From assembly GCF_020829665.1 (NCBI RefSeq), contig NZ_JAIVFT010000007.1, positions 1-64,000 of the forward strand: a DNA stretch of 64,000 nucleotides, written 5' to 3'. Shown in pieces: positions 16,086-26,455 of the stretch. The stretch comes from Nostoc sp. CHAB 5824. Its GTDB lineage: Bacteria; Cyanobacteriota; Cyanobacteriia; Cyanobacteriales; Nostocaceae. The notes below the pieces were generated by a model. That model saw only the letters and a program-made list of their open reading frames with translations, had not been told where the DNA came from and searched no databases. The position numbers and the translations under genes were made by a program. Positions within the stretch are counted from its first letter, which is position 1. Each line of letters begins with the position of its first letter.

Positions 16086-19000
16086 TTATTTGTTTCCTGG
16101 TAACTGCTGCGGTTGCACAGGTGACAGTGGTGCAGGATTTACTGAGATAGGTTTGAATGGTTTGAATGTGTTGATATCTACACAGGTGGTACTATCCAGC
16201 TTGACTCTGAGTTCAGCGCTGAAAGTGACTAGCTGCTCGACAAGAGCTTGGCGATCGGTTAAGCAGCCTTTGATTTCCATGAGTTCTCCCAGAGTCCACT
16301 CATAGAGATGTCTGTCTGCGTTGTTTATGATCACAGTGAGTTCGTTCCTGATTCTCAAGATTTGGTTGAGAAGCTCATCTACCTTGATGTTGATCACATT
16401 TGCAACCTGGATGTTGAATGACTCTCTGTCGCCTATTATGTTGATTAATTCATCGACGTACTGTCTAACCAGACTGATGAATGTCTGATTCCACTCGTTG
16501 CGGACGTTCTCAATCTTGATATCAATCTCTCTGTAGACGTTATTAATCTTGTTGTTAATTTCAGTACTGTTGACAACGAAGTTCAGAATCCTGTTGTTAA
16601 TTTCAGTACTATTGATAACCACGTTCTCAATCTTCTGGTGAATTTGAGAATTATCGCTCAAGATATTCTCAATCTTTTGGGTTAATTGAGCGTTATCAAA
16701 AATTTGGTTAATGACGATGTTGTTGGTTACATTGTGCTGTAAGCGCCGATCAACGTACTGGTTTAATACGTCATTATCATTAACAATGTTCTGAGTAATT
16801 AACTTGATGTAATTTTGTACCTTTTGCTCGTAAGTGTCATCGATTTGCTTGCTGACATACTGATTAATATCAGTATTGTTATTGACAATGTTCTGGGTAA
16901 TTAATCTGACAAATGTTTCTCTGCCACCTATTACGTTGATCAGTTCATCGACTTGCTGTGTAACCAAACTAATAAATGTCTCATTCCACTCGTTACGGAC
17001 ATTCTCAATCTTGCTGTTAATTTCAGTGCTGTTAGTAACAAGGCTTACAATACTGTTGTTAACTTCAGTATTGTTAGTTACGTTTTGCTGTAAGCGTTGG
17101 TCAACATACTGGTTTAATACATCATTATCATTAATAATGTTCTGGGTAATCACTTTAATGTGATTTTGTATTTTTTGCTCGTAGGTGTTGTCAATTTCCC
17201 GGCTGACGTACTGATTAAGCTCGGTATTATCGACAAGATTCTGAGTAATTAGATTGATGTTGTTGCGTATCTTTTGCTCAAAACTTTGGTCGATTTGCTG
17301 ATCAACATGCTGGTCAATGTACTGGTTGAGTTCCTGCTTATTGACGATGTTGTTGATAATTAATTCAATGTTGTTACGTATTTTTTGCTCAAAGCTTTGG
17401 TCGATTTCCTGGTTGAAGTACTGATTCAGTTCAGTATTATTAATAATATTCTGAGCAATTACGTTGATATTGTTGCGTATCTTTTGCTCAAAGCTTTGGT
17501 CGATTTGCTGATCAACATGCTGGTCAATGTACTGGTTGAGTTCCTGCTTATTGACGATGTTGTTGATAATTAATTCGACGTTGTTACGTATCCTTTGCTC
17601 AAAAGTCTGGTCGATTTGCTGATCAACATGCCGATCAATATACTGATTGAGTTCCGGCTTATTGACAATGTTGTTGATAATTAATCCGACATTGTTACGC
17701 ATCCTTTGATCAAAAGTCTGGTCGATTTGCTGATCAACATGCCGATCAATATACTGGTTGAGTTCCTGCTTATTGACAATATTGTTGATAATTAATCCGA
17801 CGTTGTTACGTATCCTTTGCTCAAAAGTCCGGTCTACGTACTGGTTGATCTGCTGATTAATTTTCTTTGATATCTCAACGTTGATCCTATCTTCAACAAG
17901 CTTGTCTAAGTAGCCAGACCAGCCTTGTAAATGCTGATTTAGACTAAACTCCATCTGCTGTATATAAGCATCCATTGAGAATCTGACCTTTGCTATTTCT
18001 ACAGCCAAATTCTTAAAGTGCTTCTCGTAGTTCTTCAGCAGCCAATTTTCAAGCTGATCCCAATACTTAGCCTCCAGCGTCACATCAGCTTCATCTATCA
18101 CGTTGATAGATGCATTAATCTGCTGTAACTGCTCCTCCCACTTCTTTTTAAACTCGTCTTCGTTAAAACGGAAGGTAAATTCTACCGAGCTGTTCGCACT
18201 TACGGCTTCACGGCTCACAGATCCACCTGAGCCTTGAATATTTGTAACAGTCTCAGTTGTACTACTTGTAACAGAACCCGTTGTAGCAGTTTCAGTTGTA
18301 CTACTTGTAACAGAACCCGTTGTAGCAGTTACCTTATTATTCTCCTGCTTTTTATAGTTTTCAGTCAGTTCAGTTGCACTTACTGGCTCTATTGCCAGAA
18401 TAATTTGACCTTCGTTATCATCTTTGTAGGTGTCAATAAATAAACCTAATAAGGTAGTTTTTTCTTTGACCTCTAAAATTATTTCGTCTTTAAGACCATT
18501 TAATGAAAACCAACTTTCTTCAACTTCTATGCCAGTCAGTTTTGTAATAAATTTTCCACCTTGAATCAAAATTAAAGCCCAAGGTTCTAAATCAAACTTC
18601 TTACTATCCGACCAATAGGTGGCATTACCTTCACGAATTTTTATTTTATAATTTCCAGGTGTTAATTCAACCAAATTTGAACCCGATTGTTTTAAGCTAG
18701 ACAGATTTGTTTCATCTAGCACATAACAATTGCGTTTGCTGTCTACTATTAAATTCTGAGTGTTGAAAAATGGTTTATTACTGCTAATAGAAAGATTAAT
18801 TGCGCCACTGTTGTCAGCATTATTAACATCAAAAAACAAAGCGTTGAGAACTGCTTTCTTTTTTACTTCTAACTTCAGACTATCATTATATCCATTTAAG
18901 GTTGTCCAGGTAGCGCCTACTTCAAAACCTGTGCTTTTATTGATAAACGTACTACCATCAGCCCCATATATCCACAGTAAAACAAAAGGTTCTCCTTCTG

Positions 19001-20585
19001 TTTTACTATGAGCATAGCTGTAGCGACCATCAGTAATTTTGATATCAAAAGTACCTTTCTCGAAAGTAAAGGAAGTTGCAACGTTTTGTTGCAGATTGTT
19101 CATTTGATCGCGGTCAATAACGTAACAATTATTTTTGGTATCGATGGTTAAAATATTCATACTATCTTCCTTGATAAATTGAGTTTCTTGAGATTTTGTC
19201 TCTTCCGATTTTTCTTTGGAGTTTGCTTCTGGAGAGATTTCCGTTATTACCTCTGTAGCTGGTTCATAAATACTGATACCAGCCCAACGACCGATAGGAT
19301 CGGTTATGGCAACTAAAGTTCCAATACCTGTGGTAGTGTCAATACGGATTAATTGACCGTCTTTACCTAAATTAAAGAAGTTGCCAGTTACGCCATAAAG
19401 AATATTACCAATAAATTCCATACTGGCAAGATCAGCAAAGCCAATATCGCCGATAGTTTTGACCTCACCTGTATCGAGGTTGGAACTTGCTAATAATTTC
19501 TTTTTGTCGTAACCAATCAAGGTAATATAAGCTTTACCATCAGCATCAAAAGCAACTTCGCCACAGTTGTAATTTTCATCTGTTACCGTTACTACTGGCG
19601 TACCTTTACCTGTTTCCAGATTAATAGCAATTAGTTGTTTAGCAGTTGTGGCGTAGAGGGTATGACGCTGGCGATTATATGCTAAACCAGATGTAGCAAA
19701 GCCAATATCACCAATTACAGTAGCATCACCTGAATTGAGGTCAATTTTAACTAGTCTCGTCTTATCCCCGTCTTGATCGAGTCCATATAGTTGGGAACCG
19801 ACAAAAGCAATGTCAGAAACCTCTGTAACTATCTCGCCAATAAAAGTAGCTTTACCTGTGACTAAATCTAGAGTATAAAGTTTGCTTAATTCGTTAGAGA
19901 CACAATCTTGGACATAAATTGCTCCTGGTTTGAGTTTAATAGTTTTAGCTGTGCGACTACCACAGATAACTTTTTCTAAGACTGCACTAAAACCACTGAT
20001 AGCGTCTTTATCTGTAAAAAATTGTCCACCTGTTGAGGTTGCAATTCTAGCGTATTCAGTTTTGATACCTGCTTGATGCTTGCTCTTAGAAGTTCCAAAA
20101 TAGGTGTGAATGGTAACTCCCACTGTTTGGGCTTTTTGGATAGCCAAATTAGCAGCTGTAATATCCTTTTGCTCTGTTTTATCTCCACCGCCTTCGAGTG
20201 CTTCATCGCCGAGATAAAAGATAGCTCGTGCTGTACCTTCACGCCAATCAAAGTATTCTGAGATATCTTCAATGGCACGGGCTGCATCTTCTTGCGCTCC
20301 TGCTGACTTTAGTTCTCCTCTCTTTCTACCCCGGAGTTTGGATTCAGACACCTGACATTTTTCAGTCAAATAAGCTCTGATAGTTTGGTCAAAGTTTGTC
20401 CCTTTCCAAGTACCTTCTATACCTAACCAAACTACCCTTAATTCTGATGGACAACTAGATTTAGCTTTAGCGATCGCTTCTTGGGCAGCATTACTCAAAC
20501 TCTGAGCTTCATCTTTCATCGAAGGACTAGTATCGATGACAATCACTAAATCAACATGAGGTACGGAGCTTGCTTGTTTACTCAT
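16086..20585 (-). CDS. Giant VWA / beta-propeller / helical-repeat protein
   Basis: The protein is about 1499 residues. Residues 5-205 are a von Willebrand A domain with a MIDAS-type DTSPS (VIVIDTSPSMKDE). Residues about 215-445 hold repeated SDIAFVGSQLYGLD-like blades of a beta-propeller. Residues about 475-735 contain two copies of a domain starting NCYVIDRDQ / NCYVLDETN. A Thr/Ser linker follows near 753-783. Residues about 800-1450 are Gln/Asn/Ile-rich probable helices, including 37-residue repeats (ELNQYIDQHVDQQIDQSFEQ), and a Pro-rich tail ends the protein. The start at 20585 is chosen for its aagga Shine-Dalgarno. No signal peptide is visible. A scaffold or adhesion role is inference. 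Confidence 0.85.
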   Translation of the reverse strand: MSKQASSVPHVDLVIVIDTSPSMKDEAQSLSNAAQEAIAKAKSSCPSELRVVWLGIEGTWKGTNFDQTIRAYLTEKCQVSESKLRGRKRGELKSAGAQEDAARAIEDISEYFDWREGTARAIFYLGDEALEGGGDKTEQKDITAANLAIQKAQTVGVTIHTYFGTSKSKHQAGIKTEYARIATSTGGQFFTDKDAISGFSAVLEKVICGSRTAKTIKLKPGAIYVQDCVSNELSKLYTLDLVTGKATFIGEIVTEVSDIAFVGSQLYGLDQDGDKTRLVKIDLNSGDATVIGDIGFATSGLAYNRQRHTLYATTAKQLIAINLETGKGTPVVTVTDENYNCGEVAFDADGKAYITLIGYDKKKLLASSNLDTGEVKTIGDIGFADLASMEFIGNILYGVTGNFFNLGKDGQLIRIDTTTGIGTLVAITDPIGRWAGISIYEPATEVITEISPEANSKEKSEETKSQETQFIKEDSMNILTIDTKNNCYVIDRDQMNNLQQNVATSFTFEKGTFDIKITDGRYSYAHSKTEGEPFVLLWIYGADGSTFINKSTGFEVGATWTTLNGYNDSLKLEVKKKAVLNALFFDVNNADNSGAINLSISSNKPFFNTQNLIVDSKRNCYVLDETNLSSLKQSGSNLVELTPGNYKIKIREGNATYWSDSKKFDLEPWALILIQGGKFITKLTGIEVEESWFSLNGLKDEIILEVKEKTTLLGLFIDTYKDDNEGQIILAIEPVSATELTENYKKQENNKVTATTGSVTSSTTETATTGSVTSSTTETVTNIQGSGGSVSREAVSANSSVEFTFRFNEDEFKKKWEEQLQQINASINVIDEADVTLEAKYWDQLENWLLKNYEKHFKNLAVEIAKVRFSMDAYIQQMEFSLNQHLQGWSGYLDKLVEDRINVEISKKINQQINQYVDRTFEQRIRNNVGLIINNIVNKQELNQYIDRHVDQQIDQTFDQRMRNNVGLIINNIVNKPELNQYIDRHVDQQIDQTFEQRIRNNVELIINNIVNKQELNQYIDQHVDQQIDQSFEQKIRNNINVIAQNIINNTELNQYFNQEIDQSFEQKIRNNIELIINNIVNKQELNQYIDQHVDQQIDQSFEQKIRNNINLITQNLVDNTELNQYVSREIDNTYEQKIQNHIKVITQNIINDNDVLNQYVDQRLQQNVTNNTEVNNSIVSLVTNSTEINSKIENVRNEWNETFISLVTQQVDELINVIGGRETFVRLITQNIVNNNTDINQYVSKQIDDTYEQKVQNYIKLITQNIVNDNDVLNQYVDRRLQHNVTNNIVINQIFDNAQLTQKIENILSDNSQIHQKIENVVINSTEINNRILNFVVNSTEINNKINNVYREIDIKIENVRNEWNQTFISLVRQYVDELINIIGDRESFNIQVANVINIKVDELLNQILRIRNELTVIINNADRHLYEWTLGELMEIKGCLTDRQALVEQLVTFSAELRVKLDSTTCVDINTFKPFKPISVNPAPLSPVQPQQLPGNK
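17291..17850 (-). repeat. Intragenic 111-bp direct repeats
   Basis: The marker cgatttgctgatcaacatg recurs at 17291, 17501, 17612 and 17723. The spacings are 111 and 111 bp, plus 210 bp (one 111 and one shorter 99-bp unit). Each full unit encodes 37 residues of the helical-repeat region. Some adjacent units are identical over about 65 bp, which shows recent duplication or gene conversion. Confidence 0.85.
18253..18330 (-). repeat. Two 39-bp direct repeats encoding the Thr/Ser linker
   Basis: Two essentially identical 39-bp units (starting tcagttgtactacttg, at 18253 and 18292) encode the 13-residue linker TATTGSVTSSTTE twice inside the giant VWA protein. This is a length-variable hinge between the folded N-terminal half and the helical-repeat half. 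Confidence 0.85.
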
Positions 20586-21847
20586 GCTTTTTTCCTTTTT
20601 TTTATTTTGGAACAAATTAAATAATCTCATACTTGAAGATGCTAATGATTTTTAATTTTAAATGTAATGAAAACCCAATATTTAAACAGTATTTTTGATT
20701 AAATTAAGTTTTGTAACCACTGAAACTTAGCAATTATTTAAAGTGCCTTCATATATCCAAAGTTTGGAGGACTCACTGCCTTATTCAAATCTGCAATGAG
20801 CTTGCTGTATCCAAATGTAATCACTAGGATTATTACCTAAATATATAAATATCAAACCTGTAATTTAACTAATTCACCAACCAAATGAATGTACTTCTCA
20901 ATACTTTTATTTAAATTTACAGGTATTCTTGTATAATTTGCTACAAAATAGTGGAATTGGTAAACTTAAAGAAAAGTTGAGTTCTGAAACCAGTTAGAAA
21001 ATGCTTCTCTGTGAGTACATTTATGCGATTGTGATTAAGATGCAAAGTTTGCTCTTTATAGATTTATACATAGCAGTCGTCAGACAGCTTAGGACTTTGG
21101 TAAATCGTAAGAGAGATTGTCACAGCTATGCATAGCAGACTTGTCCTAACCAGTATGGTAGCCGCTATACTACGAAAACTAATTTCGCTTAACTCTTAAA
21201 AATCTTATACCACTTATGTCAGAATTCATGCAATATTAATGTCATAAAAAAATACATTTAAATATTAGGGATTATTTGAAATAACGGTGGTTAAATTGTA
21301 CATAAACTTACAACGGTGTAAATAGAAATGTGTATATTACAGTTAATGTAGTATAAGAAAATTAAGCGCTCATAGAACTTGAGAATTTATTGACTGAACT
21401 TTGAACTACATGTATTATTCTTAACTAGTTACTTCTTATACTATTATTATTTTTCCAAAGTAAAATATAAAATTCTGATTTTGATGAAATTTCATTAATA
21501 AAGGTATTTTCAAGGATTTAAATCGGGGTGTGATTGCTCAATACAAGAGCGTCTTGAATTTATATATAAGTTTATTTTTATTTTGCAAAATAAAAATAAT
21601 GCTATTACCTGTCTCAATAAATACAATTTTTTATTCACATACATAACAAGCGTAAATGCTTTTTAGCGGATTGCCGTAGGCATCGCTGTTTAGCTAACTT
21701 AATAAGTTAAGCTTATGAATGCATAATTTAGCAAAATTTTTCCGTAAGACTATGAGATTTCAGGCAAATCTGTTGTATCAGTTCAATAATCGATATTTAG
21801 AATAGTTGCTATGATTGCATTTTTTTATTTTGAATTTGGAATTGTTT
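20586..21847. other. 1.26-kb AT-rich intergenic region
   Basis: This region separates the divergent giant VWA gene and mtnA. It is very AT-rich and has no open frame that looks like a gene on either strand. Around 21060-21160 there are partial direct repeats (catagcag with gtc or act) and a ttaggac/gtcctaa inverted pair, perhaps a decayed small element. The promoters of both flanking genes must be here. I see nothing else I can support. Confidence 0.5.
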
Positions 21848-22927
21848 ATGACACCTTCTACAAACCAGGTTTATCCCGTTATTTGGCACAACGACTCGGT
21901 GTCACTAATTGACCAAACCCGCTTACCCAATGAATATGCATTTGTGGAAATTCACCGCAGTGAAGATATGGCGCGGGCGATTAAAACCATGATTGTCCGA
22001 GGTGCGCCTGCAATTGGTGTAGCTGCGGCTTATGGAATGTATCTTGGCGCAAGGGAAATTGAAACAAGCGATCGCCACGAATTTTTGCAACACTTAGATA
22101 AAGTAGCCCAGTTGTTGCGTTCTACTCGTCCGACGGCAGTAAATTTATTTTGGGCAATTAGCCGGATGATGAAAGCCGCCTACGAAACGCTAGGAACAGT
22201 AGAAGACATCAAGCAAACCCTTTTCCAAACAGCTCAAGCAATCAACGCTGAAGATTTGCAAACCTGTCAAGCGATCGGCGACAATGGTTTGGCAGTCTTG
22301 CCCACTACTCCAGAAAAGCTGACCTTGCTTACCCACTGCAACGCTGGGGCATTAGCTACTGCTGGATATGGCACAGCCTTGGGTGTTGTGCGTTCTGCTT
22401 GGAGGGAAGGACGTTTAGAACGTTTATTTGCCGACGAAACGCGTCCCCGCTTGCAAGGCGCAAAACTCACAGCTTGGGAATGTATTCAAGAAGGTATTCC
22501 AGTTACATTAATTACTGATAACATGGCAGCCCATTGCATGAAACAGGGTTTGATTCATGCTGTAGTTGTGGGTGCTGATCGCATTGCTGCTAACGGTGAC
22601 ACTGCTAACAAAATTGGTACATATAGTGTAGCGATCGCAGCTAAAGCACATAATATCCCCTTCTTTGTGGCTGCACCCCTTTCTACCGTTGATTTTGAAT
22701 TAGCCGATGGTAGCAAAATTCCCATTGAAGAACGCGAACCAACAGAAATCTATCAAGTTGGTGATACCATTTTTACACCTGAAGGTGTAGATTTTTACAA
22801 CCCAGCTTTTGATGTGACTCCGGCTGAGTTGATTACAGCAATCATTACAGAGAATGGAGCGATCGCACCTCATCAATTAACAAAATCACAGTTAAAGCAA
22901 TTACCGATTGGGTTAAATCCGAATTAA
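21848..22927 (+). CDS. mtnA: S-methyl-5-thioribose-1-phosphate isomerase
   Basis: This methionine-salvage enzyme converts methylthioribose-1-phosphate to methylthioribulose-1-phosphate. It is about 359 residues, normal for MtnA. The family signatures are visible: [19 protein letters not shown], the catalytic Cys in [20 protein letters not shown], the Asp-containing TDNMAAHCM, and [20 protein letters not shown]. The ATG at 21848 is chosen because the frame upstream to 21815 adds only a hydrophobic, unconserved leader. No other mtn genes are adjacent. It stands alone with a strong terminator downstream. Confidence 0.96.
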   Translation: MTPSTNQVYPVIWHNDSVSLIDQTRLPNEYAFVEIHRSEDMARAIKTMIVRGAPAIGVAAAYGMYLGAREIETSDRHEFLQHLDKVAQLLRSTRPTAVNLFWAISRMMKAAYETLGTVEDIKQTLFQTAQAINAEDLQTCQAIGDNGLAVLPTTPEKLTLLTHCNAGALATAGYGTALGVVRSAWREGRLERLFADETRPRLQGAKLTAWECIQEGIPVTLITDNMAAHCMKQGLIHAVVVGADRIAANGDTANKIGTYSVAIAAKAHNIPFFVAAPLSTVDFELADGSKIPIEEREPTEIYQVGDTIFTPEGVDFYNPAFDVTPAELITAIITENGAIAPHQLTKSQLKQLPIGLNPN

Positions 22928-23100
22928 TGGAGAACTTGCGCCGAGTTCTCGCTATAGCAGGAGGCAGAAGGCAAGAGGCAGGAGGCAGGAGGTAAAAGTA
23001 TTACTATTCCTAGCCTTGAGGTTTTCAAAATGTCTTAACCTATGTAGCTACGGCTATAACTCTAAATCCGAATAACGGAAACTTTATAGGGCAATGCCCC

Positions 23101-23146
23101 AAAAAAATCTCCGACTTTTTAGAAAAGCCGGAGACTTTGTTTTTTG
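23101..23146 (+). terminator. Strong rho-independent terminator
   Basis: A 12-bp stem with one mismatch (tctccgactttt / aaaagccggaga) and the loop tag has an A-tract before it and ctttgttttttg after it. It could terminate from either side; the nearest gene reading into it is mtnA, about 175 bases upstream. Confidence 0.8.
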
Positions 23147-23261
23147 ACTACTTTAAAATCTAACGGATCAAAATTTATCAGCAATTTTTTCAATAATTTT
23201 ATCTAAACTTTATATTTTGACTAAATTTAATAAGCAAAATCCGCAATTACTTTCTCAAAAT

Positions 23262-23447
23262 AAGCTTTTACTTTCTCAAACCCCAGTTTGCTTTCTCATT
23301 TTGGTGTTTTCCGCAAGTAAAATAAGCTTTTGCTTTCTCAAACCCCAGTTTGCTTTCTCATTTTGGTGTTTTCCGCAAGTAAAAGAAGCTTTGACTTTCT
23401 CAAACCCCAGTTCGCTTTCTGATTTTGGTGTTTTTTGCAAATAAAAT
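23262..23447. repeat. 62-bp tandem repeat, three units
   Basis: Three head-to-tail units of 62 bp begin at 23262, 23324 and 23386. Each starts with aagctttt/g and contains ctttctcaaaccccagtt and ttttggtgttttccgcaag. A degenerate part of a unit precedes the array and another follows it. It is non-coding. Confidence 0.88.
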
Positions 23448-23481
23448 GCCATTTCGCTTTTTTAAAATGGTTAGATTTATC

Positions 23482-23707
23482 AGAGGATGTCTGAGAAGTA
23501 TTAAATATTTGTTGATCCCCCCTAACCCCCCTTTTTTAAAGCTACGGTGTATACACAAGTCTTCTAGAGTTGCGCTACAGGTTTTTGATCCCCCCAACCC
23601 CCCTTAAAAAGGGGGGCAAAAAGCTCTCAAAGTCCCCCTTTTTAAGGGGGATTTAGGGGGATCTCCAAGGTCTAGATGTATACAAAAAAACTTTTCAGAC
23701 ATCCTCT
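23482..23707. mobile_element. MITE-like element, 226 bp
   Basis: The terminal inverted repeats are agaggatgtctgagaagt (23482-23499) and acttttcagacatcctct (23690-23707), matching at 17 of 18 positions. Inside are gatcccccc/ggggggatc-type palindromes around aaccccccttaaaaagg and a gtatac pair. There is no coding capacity. A single copy of a nearly identical end occurs at 26541, at the start of another gene. Confidence 0.85.
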
Positions 23708-23806
23708 CAGAATTAGCGCCTTTGAGAATCTGTTTCTGGATTACTTAAGAATCCCCATCCGCCCATGCGGTGGGGAGTATCAATTGACTAATTAACCCTA
23801 ATAGAA

Positions 23807-25228
23807 TTAACCAAAATGCTGAATAATCGCCTCGGCAAATTCAGAACATTTTAAAGGTTCAACTGGCGGTTCTAGCAACCGGGCTAAATCATAGGTGACT
23901 TGACTACTCGCGATCGCATCGCTTAAACCTTTCTTAACTAGGTCTGCGGCTTCTTGCCAACCCAGAAATTCCAGCATCATCACACCAGACAAAATCACTG
24001 ACCCAGGATTAATCCGATCTAAACCGGCGTGTTTAGGTGCAGTGCCGTGGGTGGCTTCAAATATGGCACTAGAATCACCAATATTTGCCCCTGGCCCCAT
24101 TCCCAATCCACCAACAATGGCGGCAGCAGCATCAGACAAATAATCGCCGTTCAAGTTCATCGTCGCCAGAATCGAATACTCATCCGGTCTGGTTTGGATT
24201 TGTTGAAAAATACTGTCAGCAATCCGGTCATTTACCAAAACTTTCTCTTTCCATTTCCCATCGCCGTGGGTTGCCCAAATTAAGTTAAGAACAGTTTCAA
24301 CTTCCTTGACAATTTGCGCTTTTTTCTCTTCGGTGAGACTATCAAACCCCGGATCAATCTCGCGGGCGTTTTCTTCTAAGGAAATATTGGAATTTTTTTC
24401 CTTGTTACTCAAAATCCAAGATTCTCGTTCAGTGACAGTTTCTTGGCGAAATTCACTAGTTGCTAGTTCATAACCCCAATCGCGGAAAGCCCCTTCGGTG
24501 TACTTCATGATGTTGCCTTTATGCACCAAAGTCACTTGTTGCTTGTGTTTGGGCAATAGCAAGGCGTGTTTGATGGCACGTCTGACTAGGCGCTGGGAAC
24601 CAGTTTTGCTGATAGGTTTAATGCCAATACCAGAATCAAGAGGAATTCGTTTTTTCCCATGTTCTGGGGTAGCCGGGATTAGTTCTTCGTTAAGAATCTT
24701 AATTAAGCGATCGCCGATTTCGCTACCTTGTCGCCACTCAATGCCTAAATAAATATCTTCTGTATTCTCTCGATAAACAATTACATCCAGCTTTTCGGGA
24801 TTTTTGTGGGGTGAGGGCGTACCTGCATAGTAACGGCAAGGACGCACGCAGGCATACAAGTCAAAAATTTGCCGTAATGCCACATTTAAAGAACGAATTC
24901 CTCCCCCAACAGGAGTAGTCAAAGGCCCTTTAATAGCTACACCATATTCTTCAATTGCCGTCAGAGTGTCTTGAGGTAAATACTGATAAACACCGTATAA
25001 ATCACAAGCTTCGTCCCCAGCATAAACCTTGAACCAACTAATTTGACGCTGACCCTTGTATGCTTTGGCTACCGCAGCATCTAGTACTTTTTGCGTAGCA
25101 GGCCAAATGTCTATACCTGTACCATCGCCACGAATAAAGGGGATAATTGGATTGTCCGGTACGATTGGTTCACCATTTTTGAAGGTGATTTTTTCTCCGG
25201 CTGCGGGGGGGGTAATCTTGTCGTACAT
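23807..25228 (-). CDS. icd: NADP-dependent isocitrate dehydrogenase
   Basis: The enzyme oxidises isocitrate to 2-oxoglutarate, the carbon skeleton for ammonia assimilation and the NtcA/PII signal in cyanobacteria. The protein is 473 residues, the longer cyanobacterial form. Visible signatures are [16 protein letters not shown] at the N-terminus, the substrate loop [33 protein letters not shown], the [11 protein letters not shown] metal-site helix and [20 protein letters not shown] with the distal motif [10 protein letters not shown]. The start [13 protein letters not shown] is standard. It is divergent from gun4 with a 275-base spacer that shows no clear NtcA box to my eye. Confidence 0.96.
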   Translation of the reverse strand: MYDKITPPAAGEKITFKNGEPIVPDNPIIPFIRGDGTGIDIWPATQKVLDAAVAKAYKGQRQISWFKVYAGDEACDLYGVYQYLPQDTLTAIEEYGVAIKGPLTTPVGGGIRSLNVALRQIFDLYACVRPCRYYAGTPSPHKNPEKLDVIVYRENTEDIYLGIEWRQGSEIGDRLIKILNEELIPATPEHGKKRIPLDSGIGIKPISKTGSQRLVRRAIKHALLLPKHKQQVTLVHKGNIMKYTEGAFRDWGYELATSEFRQETVTERESWILSNKEKNSNISLEENAREIDPGFDSLTEEKKAQIVKEVETVLNLIWATHGDGKWKEKVLVNDRIADSIFQQIQTRPDEYSILATMNLNGDYLSDAAAAIVGGLGMGPGANIGDSSAIFEATHGTAPKHAGLDRINPGSVILSGVMMLEFLGWQEAADLVKKGLSDAIASSQVTYDLARLLEPPVEPLKCSEFAEAIIQHFG

Positions 25229-25503
25229 AGTTCACACACTCCTAATCGATACGCTGCTATTCAAAAAAACCTTATGTGGCAGGCTTGTATATTTTGCTGT
25301 GTCTTTTGTTCACCAAGCCATAAGGCACAGATTTTCCCCCTATTCCCCTTGTACATTATTTGGGGATTAAGTGTGGGATTCAGTGAAGCGATCGCAATTT
25401 TGTACGATCAAAAATAGTAAACTACTTTTCGCTATCAGTGCTTCACTTTGGAGAATGCCCGATAGCTTACCGCTCTTTCACTGACCGCTAAAACGAGAAT
25501 GGC

Positions 25504-26232
25504 ATGACAGACCCAATGATTTTATCAGGCCCTGCAAATGACATCGACTCCCTCCGACGACCGTTAATCGCTGGGTCTGAAAAAGTCCAACAGCAGATAA
25601 TCCCACAGTTAGCTGAGTTGGGTAATGAGGGATTAGCCGTGTTGATGGAATTTTTACTGAAACGACGTGATAACCCCGCGACTTGGGTTGATGGCAAAGC
25701 TTACCAAGTCCTCTATAACTCTGATGCACCTCAAGCCAAAGAATTTCTACGCTCCTGTTTTCCTGAGGGAATTGTACCTCTAAAATCAGAGTGCGAGATT
25801 AACTACAATTCTTTGCAACAGCTACTTGCTGTTCAAGACTTCCAAGCAGCCGATCGCGTCACCATCGAAAAAATGTGTGAACTATCAGGGCCAACGGCTG
25901 TACAACGAAAATGGTTGTACTTTACTGAGGTAGAAAATACCTCGGCTGCTGACTTGCAAACCATTAACAACCTCTGGTTAGTCCACTCTGAAGGTAAATT
26001 TGGCTTTTCAGTGCAGCGAGAAATCTGGTTAAGTCTGGGTAAAAACTGGGAGAATTTCTGGCCAAAAATTGGCTGGAAAGAAGGTAATAACTGGACGCGA
26101 TACCCCAACGCGTTTACCTGGGATTTAAGTGCGCCTAGAGGTCACTTACCCCTCTCTAATCAACTTCGGGGGGTACGAGTCTTTGCTTCTTTACTTTCTC
26201 ACCCAGCTTGGTCGAAGAATCCAGAAAAATGA
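25504..26232 (+). CDS. gun4: GUN4 Mg-chelatase activator
   Basis: GUN4 binds protoporphyrin IX and Mg-protoporphyrin and stimulates Mg-chelatase (ChlH/ChlD/ChlI), the first committed step of chlorophyll synthesis. The protein is 242 residues, with an N-terminal helical bundle (about 1-80) and the porphyrin-binding core (about 85-235). The core shows YNSLQQLLAVQDFQAADRVT, the family Trp-rich KIGWKEGNNWTRYPNAFTWD and GHLPLSNQLRG. The length matches other cyanobacterial GUN4 proteins. It is followed by a HicB-like fragment 25 bases later, which is unrelated. Confidence 0.95.
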   Translation: MTDPMILSGPANDIDSLRRPLIAGSEKVQQQIIPQLAELGNEGLAVLMEFLLKRRDNPATWVDGKAYQVLYNSDAPQAKEFLRSCFPEGIVPLKSECEINYNSLQQLLAVQDFQAADRVTIEKMCELSGPTAVQRKWLYFTEVENTSAADLQTINNLWLVHSEGKFGFSVQREIWLSLGKNWENFWPKIGWKEGNNWTRYPNAFTWDLSAPRGHLPLSNQLRGVRVFASLLSHPAWSKNPEK

Positions 26233-26257
26233 TTTTGAGCCTACGTACAAAGAAATT

Positions 26258-26455
26258 ATGATCAATCTCACTAATCGAGAATTCTACGTCATCATTGAAC
26301 GGGATGAAGATGGCTACTATGTCGGAGAAGTCCCTCAGCTAAAAGCCTGTTACAGTCAGGGAGAAACAATTGATGAGTTGATGGTTAATATCAAACAAGT
26401 AATTAGACCTCTTGCAAAAATAGTTTTGCACTCTTGGGGAAAGGGTAAAGGTTAA
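26258..26455 (+). CDS. Orphan HicB-like protein with a MITE-derived C-terminus
   Basis: The first 49 residues (YVIIERDEDGYYVGEVPQLK, then ACYSQGETIDELMVNIKQVI) are a typical HicB antitoxin partial-RNase-H fold. From residue 50 on (RPLAKIVLHSWGKGKG) the frame runs into a MITE-like repeat beginning at 26405, so the natural C-terminus and any DNA-binding tail have been replaced. No hicA lies next to it. It is 65 residues. It is either a degenerate antitoxin or one of the many solitary HicB-like proteins; I favour a truncated, possibly non-functional gene. Confidence 0.6.
   Translation: MINLTNREFYVIIERDEDGYYVGEVPQLKACYSQGETIDELMVNIKQVIRPLAKIVLHSWGKGKG

Larger units (their letters stand above)
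22928..23806. other. Repeat-rich intergenic region between mtnA and icd
   Basis: The region contains a purine-rich aggaggcaggagg-type run near 22965-22995, the mtnA terminator, a 62-bp tandem repeat and a 226-bp MITE, each listed separately. Open frames across the tandem repeat are not credible genes, since the 62-bp unit shifts frame. Confidence 0.65.

Noticed and set aside
16700..17850. The idea that the 111-bp repeats of the giant gene are an insertion element.
   Set aside because: The units are exact multiples of three, remain in frame and encode regular helical repeats, so they are protein repeats that evolved by duplication.
23217..23444. Open frame across the 62-bp tandem repeat.
   Set aside because: The repeat length shifts the frame each unit, so the encoded peptide is not itself repeated and has no protein-like features.
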